From contig NC_134878.1 in assembly GCF_041734735.1 (NCBI RefSeq), positions 37,602,367-37,666,366 of the forward strand: a stretch of DNA of 64,000 nt, read 5' to 3'. The notes below the pieces were generated by a model. It was not told the DNA's origin and searched no databases. It worked only from the letters and a program-made list of their open reading frames with translations. Origin of the DNA: Babylonia areolata. Its lineage: Eukaryota; Mollusca; Gastropoda; Neogastropoda; Buccinidae. Shown piece after piece: positions 12,468-24,581 of the stretch; within the stretch, counting starts at the first letter, position 1; every line of letters starts with the position of its first letter. The position numbers and the translations under genes are program-made.

Positions 12468-13807
12468 TTGTCACAGCTTTGTGGAGGAGAAACTAAAGAT
12501 TTGTGTTTGTAAGGTTTTTTTCCGCTGTGTGTGTGTGTGTGTGTGTGTGCGTGCGTGCGTGCGTGTGTGTGTGTGTGTGTACGTGTGAGATACAGGGACA
12601 GACAGACAACTAGACATAGGCAGAGAAACAGAGACACATAGAGACAGACACAAAGGGACATGGAAAGAGAATGAGATGCGAACTTCAACTCAGATCTGTC
12701 AGTTGCCCTATAAACCCTTTCCATGCTATACTCTGTGGATCAATAAGATTGCCTGAGACACACCGACTCGCTGTCATATCGTTATAATTCTATGTTGACC
12801 TTTTAAGAACAAGTGAGTCGTGATGCTGTCGTTCACATGTAACATCTCATCTTCGATCAGTAAGTCAGTTTTCTTCACCTTCTTTTATTTAATCGTTTTA
12901 AACGCCTTTTTGTCGTCAATTACAAGACATGTTTCGAACTTTTAGTGTGGGTGCGTGTGTGCGTGCTTGTGTGTGCATGCGTACGTGTGTGTGTGTGCGC
13001 GCGCGCGCGTGGGTGTGTATCTGTCTGTGTCCATAATTATGTTCTTTTCTCTTCCCCACCTCCACCCCGCCATACTCCCCTCCTTACTGCGTGCATGCAA
13101 AAACAGACGAACAAAAAAGACACCGCTAATAACTACAGTTGACCCATGTCACATTTTCCACAATCCTCCCACAAACCGTCCGAGTTTATGGACTTTTCCC
13201 ACACTTGACTCTGTATTGTTAGCAATGCAAACTGGCAACAACTGTTGTTAGCTCTTTTGCAATGGCTGTTCAGTTTTGACGCTATTGTATTGTGTTATTT
13301 TATTGTCGTAACAGATTTATCCGTGTGAAATAAGAGTAATACCAGCCCCGGAGAGAGCGCGTCGCCATATTACAGCACTACACATACGTTTTTGTGGGTT
13401 TTCCCCCCATTATTTCATGTCTGCATGTCTTTGCTTGTTTGTTTTTTGCTGTTACTTTTTAAAGGTGTCATGAGTCCTGCGCGCGTTAACATGTGATTGT
13501 ACAGCTTGAAGGTAGCGTTTGTAGCATTCGTCAGTCACCAGCAGACTGCCTTGCATGAATATCAGCAGTGTTTTCGGAGCAGTGTTTAATGAATTGAAAC
13601 TTTCTATTCCGGTTATATGACCCCAAAAATGATATATCCTGCAGCTGCCCAGTTAGAAAATTTGCGCTTTATCATATGGATGCTTCCCTTGGTAGGGTAG
13701 GAGCTTACGTGACACACGGCGTGTTTTTTACCATTGTCAATACAGCAGTAACATCGATAGCGCATAGTATTCAGGTCGTCAACATATGCAGAGCGATAAA
13801 CAACCTT
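11707..13807. other. Non-coding, simple-repeat-rich stretch
   Basis: GA-rich tracts lie at about 11790-11960. CA/GC alternating tracts lie at about 12411-12466, GT tracts at about 12525-12580 and more GT/GC at about 12945-13020. Open frames in these repeats on either strand are low-complexity artefacts. No gene was recognised. Confidence 0.65.
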
Positions 13808-14105
13808 TGAATTGTCGCCTCTGCTGAATTGTCGCAGGTGACAATTTGGCCGAGCTCAGTTAACCGCTGATTTGTCTCTGGTGACAAATCGGAGAACTGA
13901 CAAGAAATCTATGTTTAACAGACCGGCGACAATTCAGCATGTCAGAGATTCGTCAGTTTGTCGCCTACCGACGATATAATTATCAGCAGGCAGGCGACAT
14001 TTCAGCGTGTTATTGCAACGCTGAATTGTCACTAGCGATAATCCAACGCCGACTGGGCGACACTTCAGTGACACTGAGCTCCGCCAAATTGTCGCCGGAG
14101 CAATG
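13808..14105. repeat. Cluster of a 13-bp GCGACAATTCAGC motif in both orientations
   Basis: At least six copies or near-copies of GCGACA(A/T/C)TTCAGC or its reverse complement occur here (about 13829, 13923, 13996, 14021, 14056 and 14087). They are accompanied by GTGACAAAT-type half-motifs near 13868-13890. Orientation alternates, so many copy pairs can form hairpins. No coding sequence was seen. Confidence 0.6.
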
Positions 14106-14939
14106 ATTGACAGCTATCAAGACGCAATGCAGAAGTGGTTTTGCACGCAGCACTCTGTGTGTGACTGACCCAGACGTGGATGCAGAACGAACTGCAAGTT
14201 GTCAAGTTCGATGCGTGTGGCTGTCCACGAGTGAGGTTATCCGCAGCAATATAAAAACGATGCTGAGTCTCGGTACGTTCTCCCGGGTATTGAATATCAT
14301 GTATGCCTGAGCCGCGTCTAACGTCACCAACGTTTGTTCGCTTTCGCTCTCCCCTTCTCAACAATGCTACTACTACTACTACTACTACTACACCACACAC
14401 ACACACATTCCTGTTGCCTTGGCTCGGTCGTTTCGACAGAGATGTGATTCAGGCCAAGAGCGCTGGCTTTCGTTGCAAATGATAAGCGCGCACACTTCAT
14501 TCGGCTCTTTTCAGATAGACAGAGGCACCCAACTTGGAGTTATTAAGTCTTGATTATTAACTTAACACTTTCTGTTATAGCACGGAAAGAAGATAAATAA
14601 TACAATAATGAAATAAGCTGGAATAATATAAAATGAATAAAATAAAATAAATACCACATTTAATGAGCAGCAGCAGTATTGACATGACGTTATGCGGGAT
14701 ATATGTTTATATTGGGCTACTTGCTTGGTTTCGTTTCGTTTCTCCAAACTTAATTTCTGTATCTCCTCTTTTCTTCTTCTCCGTTACCTGATCTCTGCAC
14801 AGAACTGTTCACTAGATGGGATCCTCCAGGTCTGTTGGTTGTATGACAAAGGCTGGGTCTCTGTGAATGTTTTCCCCCGTCCATTCCTCATTGTTGTTGC
14901 CAAACACACACAGATTTTTTTAAATGATGCAAATAGAAT
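14106..14939. other. Non-coding stretch
   Basis: No gene was recognised. A TAC/CTA trinucleotide repeat lies at about 14366-14390, followed by a short CA tract. Around 14590-14660 it is A/T-rich. Confidence 0.5.
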
Positions 14940-16075
14940 TTGGTAAAAGCTTCGAAGAGCTCAGCAACTGTTTTAAGACAGCGTTTCATTTTCGAGCAGG
15001 TCACAATATTATTAGCACAGTCACTAATTCGACAGGACAGAATTGAATTAGAAGAAAATTTTGATTATCATTTAAAAGTTTACACTGATGGCTCGGTCCT
15101 GGATGATAGCAGTGCAGGATCTGCTTTTGTCATTCCTGACCTAAAAACAGAAAAATCATATTACTTAGGTAAGGGACATTCAATTTTTACAACTGAATTG
15201 GTGACCATCCTTATGGCTTTAAATCATCTTGTTGATATACCAATCATAGTAAGTAATATCCTATTTTGTGTTGATTCTCAATCTGTCTTAAAAAGTTTGC
15301 TCCATTTTTAGAATAATCAAAGAGATTTATTGTTTGAAATTAGGTATTTATTGCACTCCTTATTTGTGAAGGGTACAAATGTTGATTTTTGTTGGATACC
15401 ATCCCACACTGGATTCCGTTATAATGACCAAGTAGACAGGGGAGCAAAAAATCATATAGATAGTATAAAAATATATTGCCCATTGTCATACAAGGAAATA
15501 AGCAATATACTAGAAAGAGACTTTTATAGGTGCTTGAATTCAAGTCTAAAACCTCGTCAGTTGACTCTCTCAGACTTCGGTCCGATTCGCAGACCAATTC
15601 TGAGTTTAGCTCTCAGACTATTATCAAATTCATTACGGACCAAGTATTGTTCTAATGTCAAGTGCATATGCTTTAGTAACCTGACAATTGAGCATATAAT
15701 TTTTCACTGTAGTTTGATGAAGCCTTTTGTACACGAAAGTGTGTCTTCACAAGTGACTGAGAACGTTGATGTTTTTGACTTTTTGCATTCATTATCAGTT
15801 GTTTCGCGTGTCAGTTTAACGACTTCTCTTTTACGAAGTCCTTTAAGTAATTTCCTGTAACTGTATTTAGAGTTGTTTTGTTGTTGTTGTTGTTGTTTTC
15901 TTCCAAATTTCACCCACATTTTTACCCTCATTTGCCCAGTTTCTCCCAACCCTCCATTCATCCACATCTCCCACCCCTTCTAACCGATAATACTCAGATG
16001 TATTCATAAATACTTTAACAAAATGTCTTCAATCACCGATATGTGTGACGGGACATTAAACAAAATTCCTCCTCG
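14940..16075 (+). mobile_element. I/Nimb-like LINE, 3' portion with RNase H
   Basis: A 5'-truncated LINE. The frame from 14940 encodes an RNase H domain, used to remove LINE RNA, with all five family acidic/His landmarks recognisable: YTDGS (Asp), TELVTI (Glu), VDSQS (Asp), PSHTG (His) and NDQVD (Asp). One in-frame stop near 15309-15311 splits it; the same frame continues at 15330-15860. A Cys/His-containing tail follows (CSNVKCICF and IEHIIFHC). The 3' untranslated region carries GTT repeats near 15875-15897. It ends with a TGTGACGGGACATTAAACAA block, also found inverted at 35227-35250. Confidence 0.75.
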
Positions 16076-16111
16076 ACAGGACAATAAGGAAGTCTTATAT
16101 ACAGTCGTGTT

Positions 16112-16114
<3 letters not shown>

Positions 16115-16151
<37 letters not shown>
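16115..16151. repeat. (CA)n microsatellite
   Basis: An uninterrupted CA dinucleotide run, between the LINE 3' end and the SINE. Confidence 0.9.
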
Positions 16152-16154
<3 letters not shown>

Positions 16155-16213
16155 GACGGATGTCTTTACTTTTTTTCTTCTTTTTTTTCAAAAATCAAAA
16201 AATAAAATAAGAC

Positions 16214-16580
16214 AGGCGCATCAGCCGAGTGGTCAAAGCGTTGGACGTTCAATCTGAGGGTCCCTGGTTCGAATCTCGGTAACGGAGCCTGGTGGGTAAA
16301 GGGTGGAGATTTTTCCGATCTCCCAGGTCAGCTTATGTACAGGCCTGGTTGTGCCTGAGCCCCCATGGCCCATCATGTGTTTACGGAAGCAGAAGATCAA
16401 ATACGCACGTTAAAGATCCTGTAATCCATGCCAGCTTTCGGTAGGTTATGGAAACAAGAACATACCCAGCATGCACACCCCCGAAAATGGAGTATGGCTG
16501 CCTACACGTAAATGCCCACTCGTTTACAAAAGAGTGAACGTGGTAGTTGCAGCCCATGAACGAAGAAGAGAAGAGAAAAA
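16214..16580 (+). repeat. tRNA-derived SINE, plus strand
   Basis: The head resembles a tRNA, with an A-box-like CAGCCGAGTGGTCAAAG near 16222 and a B-box GGTTCGAATC near 16267, the internal RNA polymerase III promoter. A body follows (GATCAAATACGCACGTTAAA near 16395 and CATACCCAGCATGCACACCC near 16460). The same body occurs inverted at 25870-26237. The 3' part is shorter than in that copy and ends in a GAAGAAGAG-rich tail. Confidence 0.8.
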
Positions 16581-16605
16581 CAACATAAGGAAAACATGGT
16601 TGACT

Positions 16606-17450
16606 TTTTGACCCACTTGTGTAAACAGTGACTACGTAACCTGGTGTTCGGTTGTCTGTGTGTGTGTGTGTCTGTCTGTCTGTCTGTATGTCCGCGGTAA
16701 ACTTTAACATTGCCATTTTCTCTGGAAATACTTTGTCCGTCAATACCAAATTTTCAATAAAAATAGTAGGGAAAAAATCTTCACAGTCATACCAATAATA
16801 GTTTGTAAGTCTCCCGAATGAAGCCGTATCATTAACGCTTTATTTCGTTGAGGCCATTTCCGGGATTCTAAAAACACCATATTACCGCATCCCAGTTGCA
16901 GTAGCGTTAGCGATGCTTAGTAAGAAGACGGCGTGACCTCGTTTTTCTTGTTCGCAATTAAATGGAAAGAAATACAAATTCTGGACAGAACACATACAGT
17001 GACACAGACAACATCATCAACGTGTTTACTGCATATGAATCTTTTAAAGTTGATACTCAATTAACTAGAATGAACACAAAGGAGAAATTGAACCAACCGT
17101 GTAAAGTACTTTACCAGCGAGTGCAGCTAAACTTGTATATCTGTCTTGATCCAGAGAAAACGACTAAATGTTGCAGTGTGATAGCAGCGATGGCAACGTC
17201 TCCATTACTGCAGACTTCAAAGAATTCTTAAATGCCGAGATGCACCAAAATGATATGATTTTAAGCGTGTTTAGAAGTTAATTTTTGAACGGCATACATG
17301 GATCCGCAGTAGTGCAGTGACTAAGACAGTTTCTCCCCCCCGAACATGCCGGGTTCGAATCTGCGCTCATGCCTTTTTTTTTTAACCCGAAGCTTTATAA
17401 TAACAAATACTGAACATATTCTAACGATTAAATGTATTCTTAAAATAAAA
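16606..17450 (+). repeat. GACTCACTTGTG-family element, diverged copy A
   Basis: Starts with a GACCCACTTGTGTAAACA end followed by CGGTTGTCTGTGTGTG and a GTAAACTTTAACATTG block, as in copy C at 32180. It later shares the AGAATGAACA(C/T)AAAGGAGAA block, a TAAATGTTGCAGTGTGAT block, a tRNA-like segment (about 17305-17370) and the AACCCGAAGCTTTATAATAA block with copies B and C. It is shorter and more diverged than those copies, and its right end is not clear. Confidence 0.6.
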
Positions 17451-17688
17451 ATAATGCGCAACATGAGAAGAGATTAAAACTAGTCAAATAAGAATTCCCA
17501 ATAGCTGACGATATACTAACCCCCCCCACACTCATGTTAAGACAATAGGGTATTGCACAACAATATTAACAAATGAAAACATCCAACAAAAAAGGGTATA
17601 GATTACTAAAAATGACATGCACGCATGAAAGGAGACATGTGGTGGAGAGGAGACAATGGATCATCAGTGCGAGGAAAAGAAGAACAAG
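17451..17688. other. Non-coding A/T-rich stretch
   Basis: No gene or recognised repeat. It may include the degraded right end of copy A. Confidence 0.4.
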
Positions 17689-18360
17689 AAAGGCAAGGCC
17701 TTCACTGCTTGTGATACACTTTTAAAAAAATCCAAGCTTTTTATGTATTGAGTATAATGCATTTACTGTTATATTTATATTTTTTGTATTCTCTAAACTT
17801 GGCACTTTGATCTGATATTCGACCCAACAAAAGATCTGTCATTATTATCATTTTTTGTTCAAACAGGAACTTCTTTTGCTAAGCATGGAAGTTTTATTTC
17901 TGCAAACGTTTTGGTGTAGACAGTAAAACAAGGGAAATTACTCTGCTGGGGAACTTTCTTTGCTTTAAACTGATCTTTCTCATCTTAAACATTACATTTT
18001 GAAATTATACTCAATACATAAAAAGCTTGGATTTTTTTTTTAAGTGCATCACAAGTGAGTCTTGAAGGCCTTGCCTCTCTTGTTTCAAAATGTAATGTTT
18101 AAGATGAGAAAGATCAGTTTAAAGCTAATTAACTCCACTAGCATTACAGAGTAATTTCCCTTTTTTACTATCTGCACCAAAACGTTTGCAAAATAAATAA
18201 AACTTCCATGCTTAGCAAAAGAAGTTCCTGTTTGAACAAAAAATGATAATAATGACTGCTCTAGCTGTTGGGTCAGAATATCAGATCAAAGTGCCAAGTT
18301 TAGAGAATACAAAAAATATAAATATAACAGTAAATGCAGTTTGCATATAATTAGGCTTCA
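17689..18360. repeat. GACTCACTTGTG-family foldback copy D
   Basis: The segment 17689-18082 has matching inverted ends of about 40 bp, based on CAAGAGAGGCAAGGCCTTCA. Between them lies interior sequence matching about 32448-32725 of copy C. Directly after it, 18083-18360 repeats that interior in inverted orientation (arms about 17754-18000 and 18083-18340). The whole can fold into a hairpin with roughly 250-bp arms and an ~80-bp loop. No protein-coding content was recognised. Confidence 0.75.
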
Positions 18361-19588
18361 TTCTTTATTGTTATGAATGTAGGACAGCGTTTACTGGGTT
18401 TGGGAGATAAGGCAACGTACAATCACTGCAAGATATAAATCACAATAGCACACACACACACACACACACACAAACATTAATGTGTTCTATTTTCCGTGTT
18501 AAAAAACAAAACCAAAAAAAAAAAAAACCCAATAAAGCTGAGTAGGTCGATAGATGAACGTGCAAGTGTGCGTCCTTGTCTTTTTTTCTAATACTGTTGA
18601 AGTATCTGAACCTGTATATTTTGTTGGTTATCGATATGGGTATTCTTGAAAATGTAGTTTGTCTTTTATCATCCATTGTGACGTTGATATCGCGGGATAT
18701 CGTGTTAGCGTGCTGTGGCGTTTTGGACAGAGAACAGTAGTGTTTAGAAAATTAATTATTTTTTATTTAATCTTTAAAAATGTATGTGTATCGCTTTTTT
18801 TTTAATCCGTGGGAACTGCCATAGAGCGATCTGAAGGACTGTGTGTGTGTGTGTGTTGTTGTTGTTGTACTACTGTAAACTACTATGTAAGCGTCCATCG
18901 CCACTTTGACTGATGTCACCCTAAAGCTTGGATGGCGTTTACTGGGTACTGTACCGTTTATTGGGTACTGTACCGTTTACTGGGTACTGTACCGTTTGCA
19001 GGACCCCGGCCCCTTCCTCACTTACACTGCTTGGTCTGGGAGTGAGAACACGACACACTGCGTCATGCTGGTCATGCTCTCACTTGGTTTTTCAAAGCAT
19101 CATTTCATTCATGCAATTAATTCTTTATCCCAAGATATAAATTTACGCTGCATCGAAAATCAACACGATCGCAAAATGAATTATCATTAATTCATAACGA
19201 TTTTGTTTTCAAAATGGTGGGGTCGGCTTTAATAGGGTGGTTGGGCGTTACGTTCGCTTGACACTGGCTTTGTGTTTACAAGGTAGTCTTCAGTATATGC
19301 CTACTGTGACCACTACCGCTGGTGACAAAACTGTCACCTGTTAAAAAAATTTAAAAAAAAAAAAGTAATGGTGCCCCCCCCCCCCCCCCCCCCCTGCCGC
19401 CCCCTTCCTCCGGCCGCACCATTCCCAACACAGGGCTGACAGCTGGCAGTGATCAATGAATAAAAGACCGATCAAAGATAAAAGAGCAAGATTGGGATAA
19501 ATTATTGATAATGATGGAAGAAGCATACATATTCTGTACAGTAACTAAATAAATGCACTCACTAATCAAGCCAAACACACTAATGGAA

Positions 19589-19630
<42 letters not shown>

Positions 19631-20666
19631 GACCATGCCAGAATACAAATATACTCTCTTGCTGGTGATGGAGATTTTATCTGGTAATACTGCTTTTTAT
19701 TTTTAAAGATGCCAGTGTCTTTACAGCTACTTGCAAAGATGAGACCGGTGGCAGTACTAAAGCTGTAGATACCACCACGTTAAAACATCCAAACTGTCGA
19801 AGCTCTATAACCAATTTGTTTCAAGAACAATCACGCATACACGTTTAATGTCATATCTCTTAGATATACTCTACAGTTGGTCAGCTGAGCACTACAATCC
19901 TAAGTAAGTACCAAATGGGGCAGCTGTCACACTTCGATTTACCCCCAGTAAAAAAAAGTCTGAGCAATCGATGTTTGTGTGGCGCCACATACCTCTTTCT
20001 GCTACCAACATTAAACAATAGATACCAGCACATAAATCCGTCAACGCTCCCAGCATAATACAGGCGCTTGACTTAGATAACGCCGGCTTTGTGGTGCGTG
20101 TTTAAAAATTTAAATTAAAAAAAAAAAGTCGATGAGAACGCGAGAAAAATCATTTTGAAATGCAAACAAGGAAAGGAAATAAAGAGAACTCCCCCACCGC
20201 GCGCACGCACGCACGCGCACACACACACACACACACACTTCGCCTCCACTTCGCCTCCACAAGGACACATGCAGAAAGTAAATAGAAAAAAATATTTAGC
20301 TATTTTATTCTCAGCACAAGAACTGTCATACCAAGACACTATGTTACACACTCTCAATTAGATTACTATACACTATACAAAGCTCACCTTTACCAGTGTT
20401 GAAGCTTCTCATATTTATCAACAGATACAATCTTAATTGCTTTCCTTATGAATGTCTTTAACATTTTCAATAAAAGAGATCGAGTGACAACTTACTTCGA
20501 AGGTCATTAATATTCAGACATTCCATCACAATATTAACTTTTCTCAAGTTACACGTATTCTCTTTGAGTTTTCTTCTTCTTTATCACAAACATTTGCTGC
20601 TACGGAAGGATGGATTTCTTTTTATCTCTCTCTTTTTTTTTTTTTTTTTTTTTTTGTTTGTTGTTG

Positions 20667-20705
<39 letters not shown>

Positions 20706-20912
20706 GTCCCGTGACACAATTCTTTTGCGTTTGTGGACAACTTTATTTCCATTGTTTGCATTAGATTGCAATTCCCTGGCACAGCCAAGTCCTGTATTTT
20801 GCAAAGAAAATGTCTTCCATATGTAATTCACAAAAAAAAATTTTCTACTGAGAAAAAAGGCTCACACAGTGGGGGCGGTGGGAATTAGTGAGTTGACTGC
20901 TTTCGATTTAAA
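18361..20912. other. Non-coding stretch with microsatellites and homopolymers
   Basis: No gene was recognised. Contents include a CA tract near 18450-18472; three tandem ~21-bp units around 18937-18998 (TACTGGGTACTGTACCGTT type); a C homopolymer at about 19374-19394; a (TC)n tract at 19590-19626; a CA/GC tract near 20200-20238; a poly-T at about 20634-20655; and an (AT)n tract at about 20669-20703. Confidence 0.6.
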
Positions 20913-21448
20913 ACCTGAACCGGACTATAAATGGGCGATTTGAATCAAGCCAGTTTCTCACCAGAGTCTGACACTGTGACGTCGGTGAAGGTTTATTCAA
21001 AATAAAAGCCTAATAAAGCTACGGTTTGGCTTCATTTATGGCAGAGAGCGAGATTTGCCTCGCAGCTTCCAATCTAGACCTGAATTGACTTTGGAAAGTA
21101 CAAAATGTGTCAGCTACACGTAATACAAAATTTGAATGCAGAGAAAAGGGGCGGAGCTAGAGCCGTTTGTGTTTGCGCTAGACGTGTCTGTCAGATAAAA
21201 ATAGCACCAGCACGTGGTACTGTCCGGTGAGAATTGGAAAGCATGCAGACAGCCCCTCGACGTTGGCAACCGTAAACGACCACATTGTTTGTAAAACATG
21301 CAAACGGAGAGAAATATGACGATCTACTAACCTACCGGACACGTGCTCGCGCTTTTTATAGATAAACTCCGCCCCTTTCCCTTTTATGGATAGGCTCTAG
21401 TGCGCATGCACAACCGAAACCTTGCTCTCGGGAGTTAAGACTTTAACT
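20913..21448. repeat. ~540-bp repeat with imperfect TIRs, copy 2
   Basis: Second copy of the repeat at 11140-11706, in the same orientation and nearly identical from CCTGAACCGGACTATAAATG onward. It ends with the same CGGGAGTTAAGACTTTAA. Between about 21288 and 21332 it carries a shorter, different segment from copy 1. The short open frames inside are not conserved between copies, so it is non-coding. Confidence 0.6.
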
Positions 21449-21567
21449 TCGCCATGAAACCGTCATGAAACTGGCCCCAGGAGAAAATGGTGGGTGGGTG
21501 GAGATTGGAGCAAAGAGCATATTAATAAAAAAAAAAATCTCTGCGGGCTCTGGTTGGTGAGGAGAAA

Positions 21568-22500
21568 GGGGAACCTATCGTTCACAACACAACTAACGTG
21601 CTCTAAAGGGGAACCTATCGTTCACAACACAACTAACGGGTTCTAAAGGGGAACCTATCGTTCACAACACAACTAACGGGTTCTAAAGGGGAACCTATCG
21701 TTCACAACACAACTAACGGGCTCTAAAGGGGAACCTATCGTTTACAACACAACTAACGGGCTCTAAAGGGGAACCTATCGTTCACAACACAACTAACGGG
21801 CTCTAAACGGGAACCTATCGTTTACAACACAACTAACGGGCTCTAAAGGGGAACCTATCGTTCACAACACAACTAACGGGCTCTAAACGGGAACCTATCA
21901 TTCACAACACAACTAACGGGCTCTAAACGGGAACCTATCATTCACAACACAACTAACGGGCTCTGGTTGGTGAGGAGAAAGGGGAACCTATTGTTCACAA
22001 CACAACTAACGGGCTCTAAAGGGGAACCTATCGTTTACAACACAACTAACGGGCTCTAAACGGGAACCTATCATTCACAACACAACTAACGGGCTCTGGT
22101 TGGTGAGGAGAAAGGGGAACCTATTGTTCACAACACAACTAACGGGCTCTAAAGGGGAACCTATCGTTCACAACACAACTAACGGGCTCTAAAGGGGAAC
22201 CTATCGTTCACAACACAACTAACGGGCTCTAAAGGGGAACCTATCGTTCACAACACAACGAACGGGCTCTAAAGGGGAACCTATCGTTCACAACACAACG
22301 AACGGGCTCTAAAGGGGAACCTATCGTTCACAACACAACCAACGGGCTCTGGTTGGTGAGGAGAAAGGGGAACCTATCGTTCACAACACAACTAACGGGC
22401 TCTAAAGGGGAACCTATCGTTCACAACACAACTAACGGGCTCTTAGGGCTCTGGTTGGTGATGAGAAAGGGGAACCTATCGTTCACAACACCAACGCCAC
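21568..22500. repeat. 40-bp minisatellite, about 22 units
   Basis: The unit core is GGGGAACCTATCGTTCACAA followed by CACAACTAACGGGCTCTAAA, 40 bp in all. Units start at 21568, 21608 and so on, with period 40. Four of the internal or end junctions are 54 bp or longer because CTAAA is replaced by a CTGGTTGGTGAGGAGAAA spacer, which also precedes the first unit. That gives a higher-order pattern. Variants at single positions (CGTT/CATT/TGTT) spread over neighbouring units. Confidence 0.92.
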
Positions 22501-22515
22501 CAGAACAACACATAA

Positions 22516-24132
22516 CAAGAGAGGCAAGGCCTTCAAGACTCACTTGTGATACACTTTAAAAAAACAAACAAACAAACAAAAAATCGTTAAACTGTGTTTG
22601 TTATTATAAAGCTTCGCGTTTAAAAAAAGAAAAAAAAAAAAGAAGTCCTAACCAGATTCGAACCCCGCGTGTTCGGGTGAGAAGAAACTGCCTTATCCAT
22701 TACACTATTGTGGCTCCTTAACTGACGTTCTAAAATTAAACATTTGAACATACTTTTTTAAAGGGCGATAAATCAATTGCGTGCAGTGAGAACGCTGTTT
22801 AAATCATATTATTTTGGTGTATCTTGGGCATTCAAAAAATCTTGAAGGGCAATTAAAAATTCTTTTTAATGGCTATGGCAGCAATCACACTGCAACATTT
22901 AGCCGTTTTTACTAGATCTAGATAGATGTACAAGTTTAGTTACACCCGCCGGGAATGTAGTACGACACGGTTGATTCAATTTCTCTTTTATGTTCATTCT
23001 AGTTTTATAGTTTTAAAGTTGATATGAAAATTTAGTATTCTGTTAAACTAATAACATGTAGAGCTAAGTACAAGTACTTCTAAACGTCGTAAGAAGTGAA
23101 AAGGACTTCATTTTGAGAAAAGTCAAGACTGGAAATTTTTTCGTTTCATCGTGATCAATTCAAGGGTATTAACTCGCATGGTTCACAATTTTTAACTGTG
23201 AATTCCGACTGATTCTGTGAATATTTTTATGGCAGTTTGGGGCATAATCCAGTAAGTGATGAGGCGTTCACAAATCTTTCTCTGAATAAATATTTAACAG
23301 TCTCCTTCTCCAACTTTCCATCACATGTTATCGTGTATTGTCCATTGAATATAGGATTGAACGGGCAGATCAACAACTTGAAACAAAATGGCGTCGTTCG
23401 CGTTCGCGAAGGATATGAGCACGCGCTTTGAATGTGTATAAATATGTGTACGCAATTGATTTTTGCCCATGACCTTCAGGGCTCAGCCAACAGATCTGTA
23501 AACTCCACTCGTCGTATTGATTTTAGTATTTTCCGAAAAAGACCACTTGGGCGAATGAATATAGTGAAAGCCCTGTACACTGAGAGTAAAACACACAAGT
23601 TTTTTATGTATTGAGTATAATTTCAAAATGTAATGTTTAAGATGAGAAAGATCAGTTTAAAGCAAATTAAGTCCCCTAGCATTAATTACAGATTAATTTC
23701 CCTTTTTTACTATCTGCGCCAAAACGTTTGCAAAATAAATAAAACTTCCATGCTTAGCAAAAGAAGTTCCTGTTTGAACAAAAAATGATAATAATGACTG
23801 CTCTTGTTGTTGTGTCAGAATATCAGATCAAAGTGCCAAGTTTAGAGAATAACAAAAATATCAATATAACAGTAAATGCAGTTTGCATATAATTAGGCTT
23901 CATTTTTTATTTTTTTGTGCCCATCCCAGAGGTGCAATATTGTTTTAAACAAGATGACTGGAAAGAATTGAATTTTCCCTATTTTTATGCCTAATTTGGT
24001 GTCAACTGACAAAGTATTTGCAGAGAAAATGTCAATGTTAAAGTTTGCCACGGACACACACACACACGCACACACACAGACAACCGAACACCGGGTTAAA
24101 ACATAGACTCACTTTGTTTACACAAGTGAGTC
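22516..24132 (-). repeat. GACTCACTTGTG-family element, copy B (1.6 kb, minus)
   Basis: A full-length copy in opposite orientation to copy C (32180-33835). The plus-strand left end is CAAGAGAGGCAAGGCCTTCA with AGACTCACTTGTGAT next to it. The right end is AGACTCACTTTGTTTACACA followed by AGTGAGTC. A tRNA-like segment lies at about 22650-22715 on the minus strand (B-box complement GATTCGAACCCC). Two adjacent 60-64-codon frames on the plus strand (23237-23431 and 23432-23614) are also found in copy C, separated by the same stop. Their protein family is not recognised and their conservation may simply reflect a recent duplication. Confidence 0.8.
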
Positions 24133-24541
24133 AAAAATGGGCAGTGGAAAAAAAAGTTTGGTGCCTGTGATTGTTCGAACCCTACAAATGCTCACTGAAC
24201 TGACCGTGAACCCAACAGGACAAGAGAGACATCAGGCGGGATACCGATGACCTTCGCAAATAAGCCCTCCTCACCGTGTTAGCCAGGCAATGAAGGGCAA
24301 GGCCGTGGAAAGGTCAGGAGGTGGGAAGTGGCGGGGGAGGCAAGGCAGGTCACACACCGTTTGTTCATGACCCATGAGTTAGATACTCTCTCTTTTTGCT
24401 GCCGGTGTCAGACAAAAAGCACGTTCCCTCGTGAAGACCTTATTCCGGAGTATTTTTGATTTCGTTTGATTGTTGTTTTTTTCTCTATGAACGAGGATTT
24501 ACTTCGGAATAAACTTCTGGCTTGCAGCCTTACATCCCCCG

Positions 24542-24581
<40 letters not shown>

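Noticed and set aside
12242-12724. Long open frames on both strands rich in HTHT, VCVC or RARA repeats
   Set aside because: They are translations of CA/GT/GC microsatellites; similar frames at 36 kb and 44 kb were left out for the same reason.
21568-22500. Regular 40-bp spacing that could suggest a CRISPR array
   Set aside because: The whole 40-bp unit is repeated with no unique spacers, the genome is eukaryotic and there are no cas genes.
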